Source of the DNA: Strongylocentrotus purpuratus
Taxonomy: Eukaryota; Echinodermata; Echinoidea; Camarodonta; Strongylocentrotidae
Assembly (NCBI RefSeq): GCF_000002235.5
Contig: NW_022145549.1
Coordinates: 496,001 to 560,000, forward strand
Length of the DNA: 64,000 nucleotides
Direction: 5' to 3'
Both the position numbers and the translations under genes were made by a program. Within the stretch, counting starts at the first letter, position 1; every line of letters begins with the position of its first letter. Under the pieces are notes generated by a model. The model saw nothing but the letters and a program-made list of their open reading frames with translations. It made no database searches and was not told the DNA's origin. Positions 22,569 to 34,100 of the stretch are shown here, one piece after another.

Positions 22569-23203
22569 GGGGGATACGTGCCCCCCCCCCCAAAAAAAAA
22601 AAAAAAAAAATCTAAGATCGGTTGAACTTTTTTAGACCCCTCCCCAGGACGTCGATCAATTACATGTAGACCTATGTGCCCCCCCCCCCCAAAAAAAAAA
22701 AAACATCTCTGGCTACGACCCATTGGGGTCATGAATTTGGTTCAAATGAACGAATTTATTGGAAGCATAGAAGATCCTACAATATTCAGTGATCGTTGTC
22801 GCGGTTGAAATTGAGTCTAAAGTTATGAAATTGTATGAAAATAATCTCTTTAGCTCCCTTTTATAAGGTCAAGATATTAATCACGCCATACAACAATGTT
22901 TCTTGACAAAAATCAACCGATTGGCTATTTCCGTTTGGAAATTGCATATAACAGCTACATATTCTGAGATGTTCATGGTCGCAGCTACAATTGTATGTCC
23001 GTAAGCGCTATTTGAAATTTATCAAAATTTACCGGGAGCACCGGTAAATTTTAATATTCAATTTTACTCAAAAGCAGAAGTGTTTTAGGGACTAAATTTT
23101 CTAGTACTTATAAAACATCCACAGGGGCATCCACATATATCAAAAGTGTAAAGAATCACTATCCAGCCATTTTCAAATTTTCCCAAAACTTTATATTACC
23201 TTT
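22494..23203. mobile_element. DNA element with AAAGGTAATA ends, carrying a nested insertion
   Basis: Ends AAAGGTAATACAAAGTTTTGG and its near-complement at 23183-23203 define the element. A second copy lies at 45412-45845 in the mdm2 intron. The left part is split by 22523-22716, which starts GTAGCCAC and ends TGGCTAC and carries long G, C and A runs; the copy at 45.4-45.8 kb lacks this insert. Confidence 0.65.
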
Positions 23204-23471
23204 AAGTCTCTCAAAGATTGATATCTAGAAGCTGGTTCCGGTAGAAATTTTAGTCGAAGACTAGAAATATTTTAAGTCTCAAAATGTATTTAAAATTTAA
23301 GTTAGAATTTAATTTAGAGAGTAGGTTTGTTTACATGCAATCCTCCTTTGTGAATTCAGGCCATTAAAATCTACCACTGAAATACACTTCTAATACAAAT
23401 CACCATTTAGATTCCCGCCCCCCCCCCCCCCACCCCCTCCGATCAGCCATGCACAAAAAAAGACTTAATGC

Positions 23472-23897
23472 ATGGCTGATCGTCAACGAAACGAAGTCAA
23501 GTCTTTTGTCAACTCCGTTTGTTGCTACGACAGGCAGCCAGTGAAAACGAATTCGTTTAATCAAATTATGGAAATGCAAGCATTACTTTAAACAAACAGA
23601 ACTTTGTTATTCCTGGCTTATTTTTCATGATTGAGGTGTCATATGAAAGGGCAGAAAATGAACTTTTTAGAAATGTGATTTTCTCTTTGAAATTCTGGTA
23701 CCGCCCGCCAAATGACTTGTTGGTACCCTTTCTTCAAATTGTTTTAAATCACTCGTGCGTTAAATATGCATCATATGACTTGCATCAAATGAAAGTGGAG
23801 GATCTAAGCTTTACAAATATGTGTCATTTATTAATTGATTAAGTTATGATAAAACATCGATAATTCTCGGTTTCTTTTTTTCTGGGACGCACTGTAT
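23472..23897 (+). mobile_element. Mariner-like non-autonomous element, copy 2
   Basis: Homologous to 17605-18036 along its length, with the same CTGGGACGCACTGTA terminus followed by TA. No coding sequence. Confidence 0.55.
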
Positions 23898-24248
23898 ATA
23901 CACGTCTTTTAGGTGCATCACTGTGAGAGTTATTTACCTGAAATCGTTCGGAATAATACATGAAAATCGGGAAATGATCAGAAATATCTATGCCAGCTTT
24001 AAATTCAGACCGTACATTTGAAAAAAGGGTTGTCAATATGCGTTGCCGAAGTATTGGTTATATAGTGGGTCTAGAAATAAGTTGCAAGAAAGGCCTACTA
24101 GTATAATTGCGCTGATCTAACCGTGACGTCGCAAATAGGCCCATATATCATTATTAAACTCAACGCTATTATGTTTACACTATACGTTGTGCAATCACTT
24201 TAATCTGTGCGATGTCACTATATTAAATAGCCACTTCGATATACGTCA

Positions 24249-24339
24249 GGCAATAACAGTGGCGGATCCAGCTGGCGGGAAGAGGGGGGCCCAATCCGTG
24301 AGAAAATATTAGTTGCGACTCAGCCGACCAGCGAATAAG

Positions 24340-24380
<41 letters not shown>

Positions 24381-24504
24381 CGCTTTTGTTTTGTTTTTTA
24401 TAAAGGTTAACTTTACGTTATTATCCTATTTTTATCGTTTTGGGGGGCTGGGGGGGGGGGCTGGGCCGGAAAAATCGCTACGTGGATCCGCCCCTGGGCA
24501 ATAA
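24249..24504. mobile_element. 240-bp hAT-like MITE with 8-bp TSD
   Basis: 24257-24496 is bounded by CAGTGGCGGATCCAG and TGGATCCGCCCCTG inverted termini, and GGCAATAA is duplicated perfectly on both sides (24249-24256, 24497-24504). The 8-bp duplication and CAG-type terminus fit hAT. Most of the interior is a G tract of about 40 bases. Confidence 0.8.
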
Positions 24505-25509
24505 TGCGCCTCAGGATGATTTTTCCCATTCCTTAATAATACGAAAAGGAAAACAAATCCTATTATGTTAAAGATAAACATTTATTTTCTTATTTTTAAT
24601 TCAATGAGACCTACGTTAAAGTACACTCCCCCTTTCCTCTATTTCTCTCTCTCTCTCCCTTCCCCCATCAGAACTTTGTTCCATTCACAAATCAAAAGAA
24701 AACCATTCCATGCACGGTTTTTTCAAATAAATAAATCTGTTCACTTTTATTTCTCCCCTCTATCTTATTCTACCACTTTGAATGCAATGCACAACATAGA
24801 CATACTGAAATGACTTCAATAACTACAGAAAGACAACAATTTCCCTCCATTTTCATGACACCCAGAAAAGCTGGACCGCTTGAAACGTACATAATACATC
24901 ATTTTTCTCTACCTTATTACTTTTGAAGTGTGTTGCATGTTCACTAAACTTTTCTACAAAATAAGATGACAAAATACATGTACTTCAATGACTTTGAGAT
25001 TTCAAAATTGGATAGAAATACTAAATCTGAAAGTTATATTGTCAGCTTTCTCATATATTGGTGTAGCACTCATGACTTTGCTCTTCATCCTGAATAGTTA
25101 TTTTCTCGTGAGTCATAAAATTATTTCAAGGCAGTAAATTGTATTACTCTCTAAAACATCCTGTTTATACCATCATTTTACTCTCTGACATAAAACATTA
25201 ATTCAGACTATTTTAACCTTGTGTGTTAAGCTAGTTTGTGTAAGTGTCCTGTCTCGTTTTATACTTGATTCTACTACCGATATCCGTCTATCAAAATTCA
25301 AATCTATCTAATACATGTAGATACTTAAATGTTGACAACTATGAATATCATATATAATTGGAAGCTTTGCATTATTTTGCAATTAATTTGCTCTGCAAAG
25401 CATTTGCTGCTTTTTTAAGGCATTTTTTTTTAAACAACAGCTGCCCATGGCTTTGAACAGATCTTATCATATTGACAAGACTTAACATCACATTTAAATA
25501 TATCATCTG

Positions 25510-25655
25510 GGACCCGTTTCACAAAGCCTATTTTCAATGACAAATGACAAAAATCAGTGACAAATCTGTTAATAACCAATCAGAAGCAAGGATTTCAGTA
25601 GCTTATAACAAAAACTGTCTTTGTCGCTGATGACAAGTTTTGTGAAACGCCCCCT
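25510..25655 (-). mobile_element. Palindromic MITE family A, copy 2
   Basis: Starts GGACCCGTTTCACAAAGCC and ends GTTTTGTGAAACGCCCC. CTG on each side could be a 3-bp target duplication. Confidence 0.8.
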
Positions 25656-28619
25656 GTTTGGAGCCAGAAGGTCAATAATTCTTCTATTTAAAACAAAGTT
25701 ATTGACCTTCTTGCTCTGAACAGACGTTAACAGAAATGTCTTTACACAATCTAGGTATTGTGCACTACATCCTTGTCAATAATTTGATCTTAGAAGTGAG
25801 AAGAAGAAAAAAAGGAAAATGGAGGCAATTTTCAAAACAGGAATAGTTTAAAGGTATACTCATAACCATTATGATATCAGAACCACGCTATGCAAGACAA
25901 CTTTATGAGCTACATGGTAACTTCTTTTCTTCATTTCATTGTAAACATTGTTTTGTTTTTTAGAAGTTTGGAATAAATATTTGACTGCACTTTGTAGGAT
26001 ACAATCTGCTAAACTTTCAGTGTCCTCTGAGAGGAAGAAATTTGCGACCACAAGCCATATGCAGAGTTCTCTATGCAGGATAAAGAAAACAAAATATTCA
26101 TTTTGAATTTTGCAAAGAGTCTAGCAAATCTTTTTTTTCCCAAAGAACTTAGTTTGTCAAAATGTTCTTTGCAGTCTTTCATGTAAGATAGTCATACACA
26201 CAAACATCAAGTATATTGATATCCTTGGCATCTAATAAAAAAGGAAAATAATAACAATAACCCCTGGTAATGACTTTCAAGCCTCATATTACTCCACATA
26301 TTGAGAGCTTTTAGAGCATGTTATGTGTTTGGAATTTGCAGATTTACATAGGTTTAAATATAATTTTTCTTATACACATGTTTGTACTCACTTCAAAAAA
26401 TATTATACATGTATATTCAAGTAATAAAATACATTTAACACTATTTGAAAACTTGCACTACAAATCATAAATAATTCTAATTATAACAAATTGAGTTGTT
26501 ACATTATCACACAAACAGGCACCCTTTAAAGCATCTTTACCAAAATATTTCATATTTTGGGAGACTCCGAGAGGCACACAATCCTCTTAAAACAATACTT
26601 ACCGAAAACATTTTGCAAATCTATCCGAACAAGGATTATGAGATTCCAGTCTACCAGCCCTTAGGTTTATATCTCATGTATAAAGGTAAATAAAATGTTT
26701 TGAATAAGCCTGGCACTAGGAAGTTTTTTTCTTTTGGGCTGGAATGTGCAAGAAAGCAGGCAGCTATTTTTGTTTAAACAGTTAACTCTGCATATATTGG
26801 GACCACAAAAAATGGTTCAACTTTAATATGCAAATTCAACTTTTGAGTAAATGTAAATACCACGTTTGGCATGGTTCGGCCAAAAACTTGTGCGATATCT
26901 TTAGTTAAGCAGAACGCCCACCATCCCCTTACACAGTTTGCACAAACAATCATGTTTTGTTTTTTTCAAAGTTTTATTAAATGTGCTTTCACCTTTAAAT
27001 TATTAGGGCTAATATACCTTACACTGGAAAGTTACACCTTCAAACCCTTTATTGTGTGATTCTCCTGTACAATTATGTATACCGGTAAGTATAATGTTAA
27101 TTATGATATAATCTTCTATCATCTCTCTATAATACACTCTGAAATATATTAATCTTCCTGTACATAATGTGCAAATAGTGTATATACATGTACATGGTGG
27201 CTACCATACAGTGACGACCTGTTCACAAATGGCACAGGAAACTGCTGCAGTTTCATTCGTAATGTGTACTCGAACAGATGAAAAAGAGTAGCTGTGTACA
27301 ACAAAGATCTTATGCATACTCACTTATCTGTTTCTTTCAAGATACAAAATACGTCAACCACATTTATGATTACATTCTTTTAAACAACCTCCCCCCAAAG
27401 CTGCAGTTTACTGCATCAAATGTGAACATGCCTTATGTCAAGCTAAGTTTGGTGTATAACTAATAAATGTTGGCACCTTCGAAATACAGAAATTGTATAC
27501 TACACGGAAATGTCCTTGCCTTATAACTTATAACCAAACTTAACTTGCTCATTTCTTACAAACATTACAAGGCCAATTATCAAACTGACCGTTACAAAAA
27601 AAACAATACATAAACTAAACATATAATACAGTGTACATAATACAGAGGACACAATCTACAAAAGAGCTTAAGCAAGTGAGCAAAAAGGCAATCAAAACTT
27701 ATTCTGAGTGGATCTATTCATTCCATTAAATGTGCAAACAAAAACATTATTTGTTGTGTGTAAAGTATCTACATATATGGTATTATGCTTTTGAATATGA
27801 GTTATAAATACACCCATAGAGAGATATGAAAACAAATTAGGCCCATTGGTGTATGGCTAATATAAAGTTAGGGACGACCTTGGCAAATATACCTTAACAG
27901 ACAAGATATATCAAATTCTAATACAGCGTCACAAGTTAGAATTCATAAGTGAACCACAAAAATCTTGAAGAATTGACTACTTTGTAAACCAAAAGTTTAA
28001 AATATGGCCGAAAAAAAAATTGCTAGGGCCTGAATTCACGCCTTTGCCTGAAACCTGAATCACTGTGGTAGATGTTGTTTTGTCCAAGAAAGGTATGCTT
28101 CGGGACCTATATGTAAGTCAGTGAAAGGGGGATGTATAAAAAATATATTACAGCACAACAAAATTGCACTTCAGAGAAAAAGATATGGTGCATTTCAGAG
28201 ATAGGTCTCCTGGGCTACATACTCCCTTTTATTTTCAAAGCCATTACCGTGTGAGCTTTGTAAAGAACTGTGAGGCAAAAAAAAAGCAAAAGAAATTTGA
28301 GATAACCTATTGGCTAAAGAGTTAATTCATTACCATATGCTTTCTTAAAGGAGCCACCTGATTTCAATAGGCAATGGGTTTTTTGAATTTGAAAACATTT
28401 TTTTTTTTTTTTTTTTTTTAAAGGAAGAAAAAAAATTGTCTATTGGAAACAAGCGAGTCTAAATGGCTAGAAAAATGCAAACTTGAGCAGAAAGCAAGAA
28501 CATTCTGATAAAATTGTTGTAAACCAAACACGTACAAATACCTATTCCCCATTTATCAAGAGAGCCACAGCCATAATCCAATGAAAACTAAATTTTCACA
28601 TTCCTTAAGACTTTATAGA

Positions 28620-28990
28620 GGTGTCGTGCTCTAGTGGATACGTCACTAGACTGTGGATCACATGACAAGATTCACAGTCGAGTCACGCCATGAAACCAAT
28701 GTCCTTTGGCACTCTCCAACCAGGTGCCCATTTCACAAAGCCTTTTTTCAATGACAAATGACAAAAATCAGTGACAAATCTGCTGATAACCAATCAGAAG
28801 CAAGGATTTCAGTAGCTTATAACAAAAACTGTCATTTGTCACTGATGACAAGTTTTGTAAAACGTCCCCCAGGTTAAGTAAATCAAATGGGTACCCAGTA
28901 GGGAGACATTCTGCAAATGCACGGCGACTCAGCTACAGCCGGGGTAATACCATGTCATTATCAAATGCAGAAGAGTATATTCATATAGTA
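28620..28990 (+). mobile_element. tRNA-headed SINE split by MITE family A
   Basis: 28620-28724 parallels the head of the SINE at 46055 (GTGCTCTAGTGGATACGTCA, ATGTCCTTTGGCA). 28872-28990 parallels its middle (AATGGGTACCCAGTAGG). A family-A MITE (28725-28871) lies between, with CAG at both junctions. Confidence 0.65.
28725..28871 (-). mobile_element. Palindromic MITE family A, copy 3
   Basis: Complete copy inserted in a SINE. Ends CCCATTTCACAAAGCC and GTTTTGTAAAACGTCCCC. Confidence 0.8.
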
Positions 28991-30495
28991 GCTGCACTAT
29001 ATAAGGGGACCTACCTATTATCACTTTTACTATACAGAACCCACCTGGTTCAAGTATACCATTTGTTATACTCTTCTGTCTTTTGTCAACAGACCATTGC
29101 TGTTTTGATATGAATATCAAAACTCATAAAGAAAGCAAGCAAATCAGAAATAACAAACTTGAAATAAATATTTCTATTACTAAAGTGAAGTATTTCAAAG
29201 TAAATCACACTTGTAAATAAATAATTCATCATCTAGAACCTTCACAAAGGTTCTTGATTATTGGCAATTCAATATATTTCAACATACCAGTACATTGACT
29301 AAAAACTTTCTCCAAAGATAATTCTTCCTCACTGACTTGCACGTTCACATTCCTACATCACACACAGAAATATAGTCATCTTGAATTCTTGATTCAATTG
29401 TACAATTCCAAAAATGACTAACTCTTCTTACAACTTGAAACACCTGACACAACTTTCAAACATTTAAAATAAGACATGTACACAATTTCTAGCACCTGAA
29501 TACAACATAGAAATTATTATTATGTCTATATTATGCAGAATATGAGTATTCATTGTGGCCCAAAAGATAAACAAATGTATTTTACAAAGAATTTTTCCAA
29601 AGCTTAACCTCATGTGCAACAGGGTAATGTGGTTCTTTACACATATATATGTGATAAGTGTTTGCTGTTCCTGATTCTGACTTCGAAAAATATAGATGCA
29701 GCCAAATATTTAGACCTTGTGCACAACCAACAACTGTCACAGAAAGAAGGATTGTGTGTACTGCGCAACATTAGGGCCACAATTCAACTATTCACGACCT
29801 GCAATCTTCATGACTCTGGACCACTCACAAAATTAGCAAATATTTTAATTTTAGAGAAGATGTGGGACTTGTGGGTTGGATTGTAAAATGTTTGTTTGAG
29901 AAATTGTTGCTGTATTAAGCACTATTTATATCCAGATTATCACAACTATTATTATTTGTAAAAAGAAACAACATCTAAACCCACTGTTCAAGTTGAAACC
30001 AAGTTCTGTATCAACCACAGTTCTAGCCAACCACTTGATGGGATCTCCACTGCATTCTGCAGGCTTTGCTTACGTTGCCATATGTATACTGCATTTCAGA
30101 GCCCAAACCACATCATTGCCACATGCAGTACATTTCATTTGAATATTGATCAATGGGTATACTGTATATTTCTCAAAGCAATGAGAATAAAGATTTTAAT
30201 ACTCCATTAGGATAAGAATAAATAATCCTATACTATTCTTTTCTCATGCAATTTTAGAGACCAACCCATAAGTTATGTGGACATTTAAAAAAAGTCACTT
30301 CTTCAGCAATATCAACAGGGAGTTGATTAAACGCCAGTCAACGGAACTAAGGGATTGCTTTTTAAAGCGTTTTTGGTTTGCTACGAAGCAGTCGATCCTA
30401 ATACACATGAAAAGACATATAATAAAGCTAGATATATTGAATAAGTTGTGCACTTTCCATGTACGCCTTTACATAGGATACAACAATGATCTCTG

Positions 30496-31121
30496 TCACG
30501 CATAAAAATTCTTGACGATGTGCTGAATGGGGCGTCGACACACAGGGCAGGGTTTACCTCGTCGCCTTAGCTTCTTGGCGCACTTGTAGCAGCAGACCTG
30601 GTGTCCAGTGCGTCCATGAATGATGCAAGCCGTCTTGGGTCGCACACAGCAGAACCGGCACAGCTCTTGGGCGTGGCTGGCAACTGCCCCACTGCCCATG
30701 GAGGACCCGCTACCGATCCCGTCCAGAGGAGAGATGTTGGACTTGGTTCTAAGAGCTTGGGGTAGGGGCGATGACAGAGACGTGCTTTGGTGTAGGGGCA
30801 ATGACAGAGACGTGCTTTGGTGTAGGGGTGATGACAGCGACGTGCTTTGGTGTAGGGGTGATGACAGAGACGTGCTTTGGTGTAGGGGCAATGACAGAGA
30901 CGTGCTTTGGTGTAGGGGTGATGACAGGGTCGTGCTTTGGTGTAGGGCCGATGACAGAGACGTGCTTTGGTGAGGACCAACTAGTGTCTTTTCAGTAAGC
31001 AGTGACATAACTGGGGTCCTACACACACTGTGGGTGGCCATTGGTGCCCCTGCCAAAGATGAACTGCCACTGGAACTTGTTTGACATGGTACCTGTGAAA
31101 TCATCTTCTCATGTCCACAGC
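30496..31121 (-). CDS. mdm2: mdm2 last exon: decapeptide repeat and RING
   Basis: 626 nt ending at TGA 30496-30498. Residues start GCGHEKMIS, pass through seven HQSTSLSSPL repeats (30763-30972), and end in the RING (30499-30663): CRFCCVRPKTACIIHGRTGH, then CAKKLRRRGKPCPVCRRPIQ and HIVKNFYA. All zinc ligands of human MDM2 are in place, as is the GxTGH loop and the aromatic C-terminal tail needed for dimerisation and activity. The tail is FYA rather than YFP. Confidence 0.97.
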
Positions 31122-34100
31122 CTACAAAAGGAAGTAAAAGAAGATCTAATAAATGATGACTGTTAAATCTCAACGGTGTAACATCAATATTCAATTATCT
31201 GCCCTGATGGCCTTTTAACAATGAAATTAGGGTACCTATTCATTTGAAATCCAGCTATCAAGAAGCGTTTACCATTATTCAATGATAATTGAAAAATTTA
31301 GATTATATCCATTTAAATAGTACACATAATGCTGTTCTCATTGAAACACTGCTACTAGAAATATAAGTGCACACAATTTAGAAGTTTATTTATTTCCAGA
31401 TGAATCCAAAACAGGATAAGAATTAGTAGACATGTATTAAAATGAAAAGAATTAAAGAGTGGTTGTCCTTAACCCTTACTGTACTGGGCTATTTTGAGCA
31501 CCCACTGACTGGGGGGGGGGGCCTGGGAGGCCCCCCCCCCTATGATCTCGGCCGTCGATTGTCCGATGAACACGAAAATTTGCATGTTTGTAGATATTTA
31601 CGTAAGGAACAAGATGGTATAATTAGTTTTTCCCGAACATGCAAATTTTTGTCGTTAGCCTAATTAATTATGCAAAATGCGCTAATTTTATGCATTTTAC
31701 CGAAAACGTGTCAAACTCCACTTTTTGAATGTTGAAACTCATTATTCATATGAAACTTCTTTTCTAACACAAAAAAGTTATTTTAATGTAATTAATAATG
31801 ATAATTTATGCAAATTTGATGCGATTTTCATTTTTGGGGGTTTTTTTTTATGACATGCGCATACTAATTGTTATGTAACGCCTTACAGGTATATCCGATT
31901 TCGACGAAAATGGTATCAAAATGTGCGTAAGACTTGAGGGAAAATAGTCATGAAACGACAATTCAAAATTCCAAGCGGTTGCGGCGCAATCTCCGAAAAT
32001 GTCGAGGGGGGGGCCTCCCAGGCCCCCCCCCCCCCAGGACAGTAAGGGTTAATGCAAATGACAATGGTTATTAACTTGTAGTCATACTGACCTGTTGGTG
32101 TGATAGTTGGTGTTGCCTGGACCAGATAATTGGTCACTGGAACAATACCCTTGATAACTGGTCGAGCTTCATCCATTCCAGAGTGTCCAGAGGATTGTCT
32201 CTTGAGGCATACTCCAGAGTCTTCCCTAGTGACCAGTAACGCTCTTCTCTTCCTTGGAGTACATCCTGCAACATCCCCAGAGCTATCGCTAGAGTGGTGA
32301 GACACAGTGTCGGAAACTCCTGGAGTGTTTTGGGACACATCACTCCCGACACCCTGATCTTCGTTCCCCTGGATCGCACCCCCCATTAGGGTAGTACAGG
32401 CTGCAGGAGTGTGTCTATGAAGGTCTGCAGGAATCGCTTCTTCAGAGGCCTCGTGAACTGTGGTAAGGTAAGTCGTAGGTACCTTGACATCCTGGCTCCA
32501 GATCCCTTGAACAGGTCTCAAGGACGATGTCAACCCTGGTGAGGATATCTGACAGAAGACGTGCCTTTCCTCCTGGACGTTGCTCTGGTGCTGGTCCTCT
32601 TCACCATCACTCTTCCCCCCGTCTGCAAAATCTTGGGGCGGGGAGTAGAAGCGGTGCGGTCTTGCCGTTTGATGTCCTGTACCGGCTTCGTCGCTTGCAC
32701 AGGGTGCATGGTCTGCTGGAGATGAAACCACACCTGGGATGCTGGCTTGATTGATGGTGTCAAGATGACATCCAGCTGGAAAGAGATGTAAATGAAATTA
32801 TTTTATTATGAAGAAAAGGTTGAGTATTGGGAAAGGTAAAACATAATTTATGGACATTTTCATTCTCTTTATATTAGTGTGGAAGAGTATCATAGAAGAA
32901 AACTAGATGGAATTTTGACTGCGCGCAGTCGAAAATGATGCCTCCGCCATAGAGCAATTTAAACAAGTTTGGAGTTTAAATCTCCAGTGGTTCTTGAGAT
33001 ATCATGATAACAATCTCAATGTATGGAATTTCATAAGTTGACCTCTGTGACCCTTGACCTTTGACCTATGTGCTCCAAAATCTATTCAGATCGTCTTCCT
33101 ATGGTGATACATACTATCCTTAAGTTTGAAGTTTTTACATCTCCAGTGGTTCTTGAGATATCATGATAACAATCTCAATGTATGGAATTTCATAAGTTGA
33201 CCTCTATGACCCTTGACCTTTGACCTACGTGCTCCAAAATGTAATCAGATTGTTTTCCTATAGTGATACACACTATCACTAAGTTTGAAGTTTAAATCTC
33301 CAGTGGTTCTTGAGCTATCATGATAACAATCACAATGTATGGAATTTCATAAGTTGACCTCTGTGACCCTTGACCTTTGACATACGTGCTCCAAAATCTA
33401 ATCAGATCGTCTTCCTATGGTGATACATACTATCCTTAAGTTTGAAGTTTAAATCTCAAATGGTTCTTGAGATATCGCGCTAACAAACTCAATACAAGGA
33501 ATTTCATAAGTTGACCTCTGTGACCTGTGACCTTTGACCTACGTACTCCAAAATCTAATCAGATCATCTTCCTATGGTGATAAATACTATTCCCGAGTCT
33601 TAAGTTTAAATCTTAAATGGTTCTTGAGATATTGTGATAACGGTCAAACGGGACGGACGTACGGACGTACGGACGTACGGACGGACAACCCGAAAACATG
33701 ATGCCTCCGGCACCACCTTCGGTGGCGGAGGCATAAAAAGGACACCTAAAAAAAATGACTATTCAAATGCCCTCATATTCGAAATATGACAAGTAACTGT
33801 TGGGGGGGGCGTTTCACAAAACTTGTCATCAGTGACAAATGACAGTTTCTGTTATAAGCTACTGAAATCCTAGCTTCTGATTGGTTATCAACAGATTTGT
33901 CACTGATTTTAGTTATTTGTCATTGAAAAAGGGTTTGTGAAACGGGTCTTACCAGGTGCTGAGAAGGCTCTTCTGAGTACATGCTTGTCACCTAACCTCT
34001 CGGTAGGATTCTTCCTGTCTTCATCGGCAAGCCAGCCAGACCGCCTAGCCCAGCAGAAAGAACAGTAGCCATGCATGGGGTTGTTTACTTGGCTGCACTC

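Larger units (their letters stand above)
24505..30495. other. Repeat-poor AT-rich region 3' of mdm2
   Basis: About 6 kb with no recognised coding frame and only two MITE copies and one SINE, in sharp contrast with the sequence on both sides. It lies immediately downstream of the mdm2 stop and could include a long 3' UTR. On the minus strand a GAAAATAAATGTTTATC word at about 24571-24587 has an AATAAA, but transcript data would be needed to assign the end. Confidence 0.3.

Noticed and set aside
22444-22732. Glycine- and proline-rich frames
   Set aside because: Translation of G and C homopolymers in a nested transposon.
24313-24504. Gly-rich 63-codon frame
   Set aside because: G tract inside a hAT-like MITE.
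30567-30998. Long overlapping frames on both strands with repeated decapeptides (e.g. TETCFGVG)
   Set aside because: They are alternative frames of the 30-bp minisatellite inside the mdm2 last exon.
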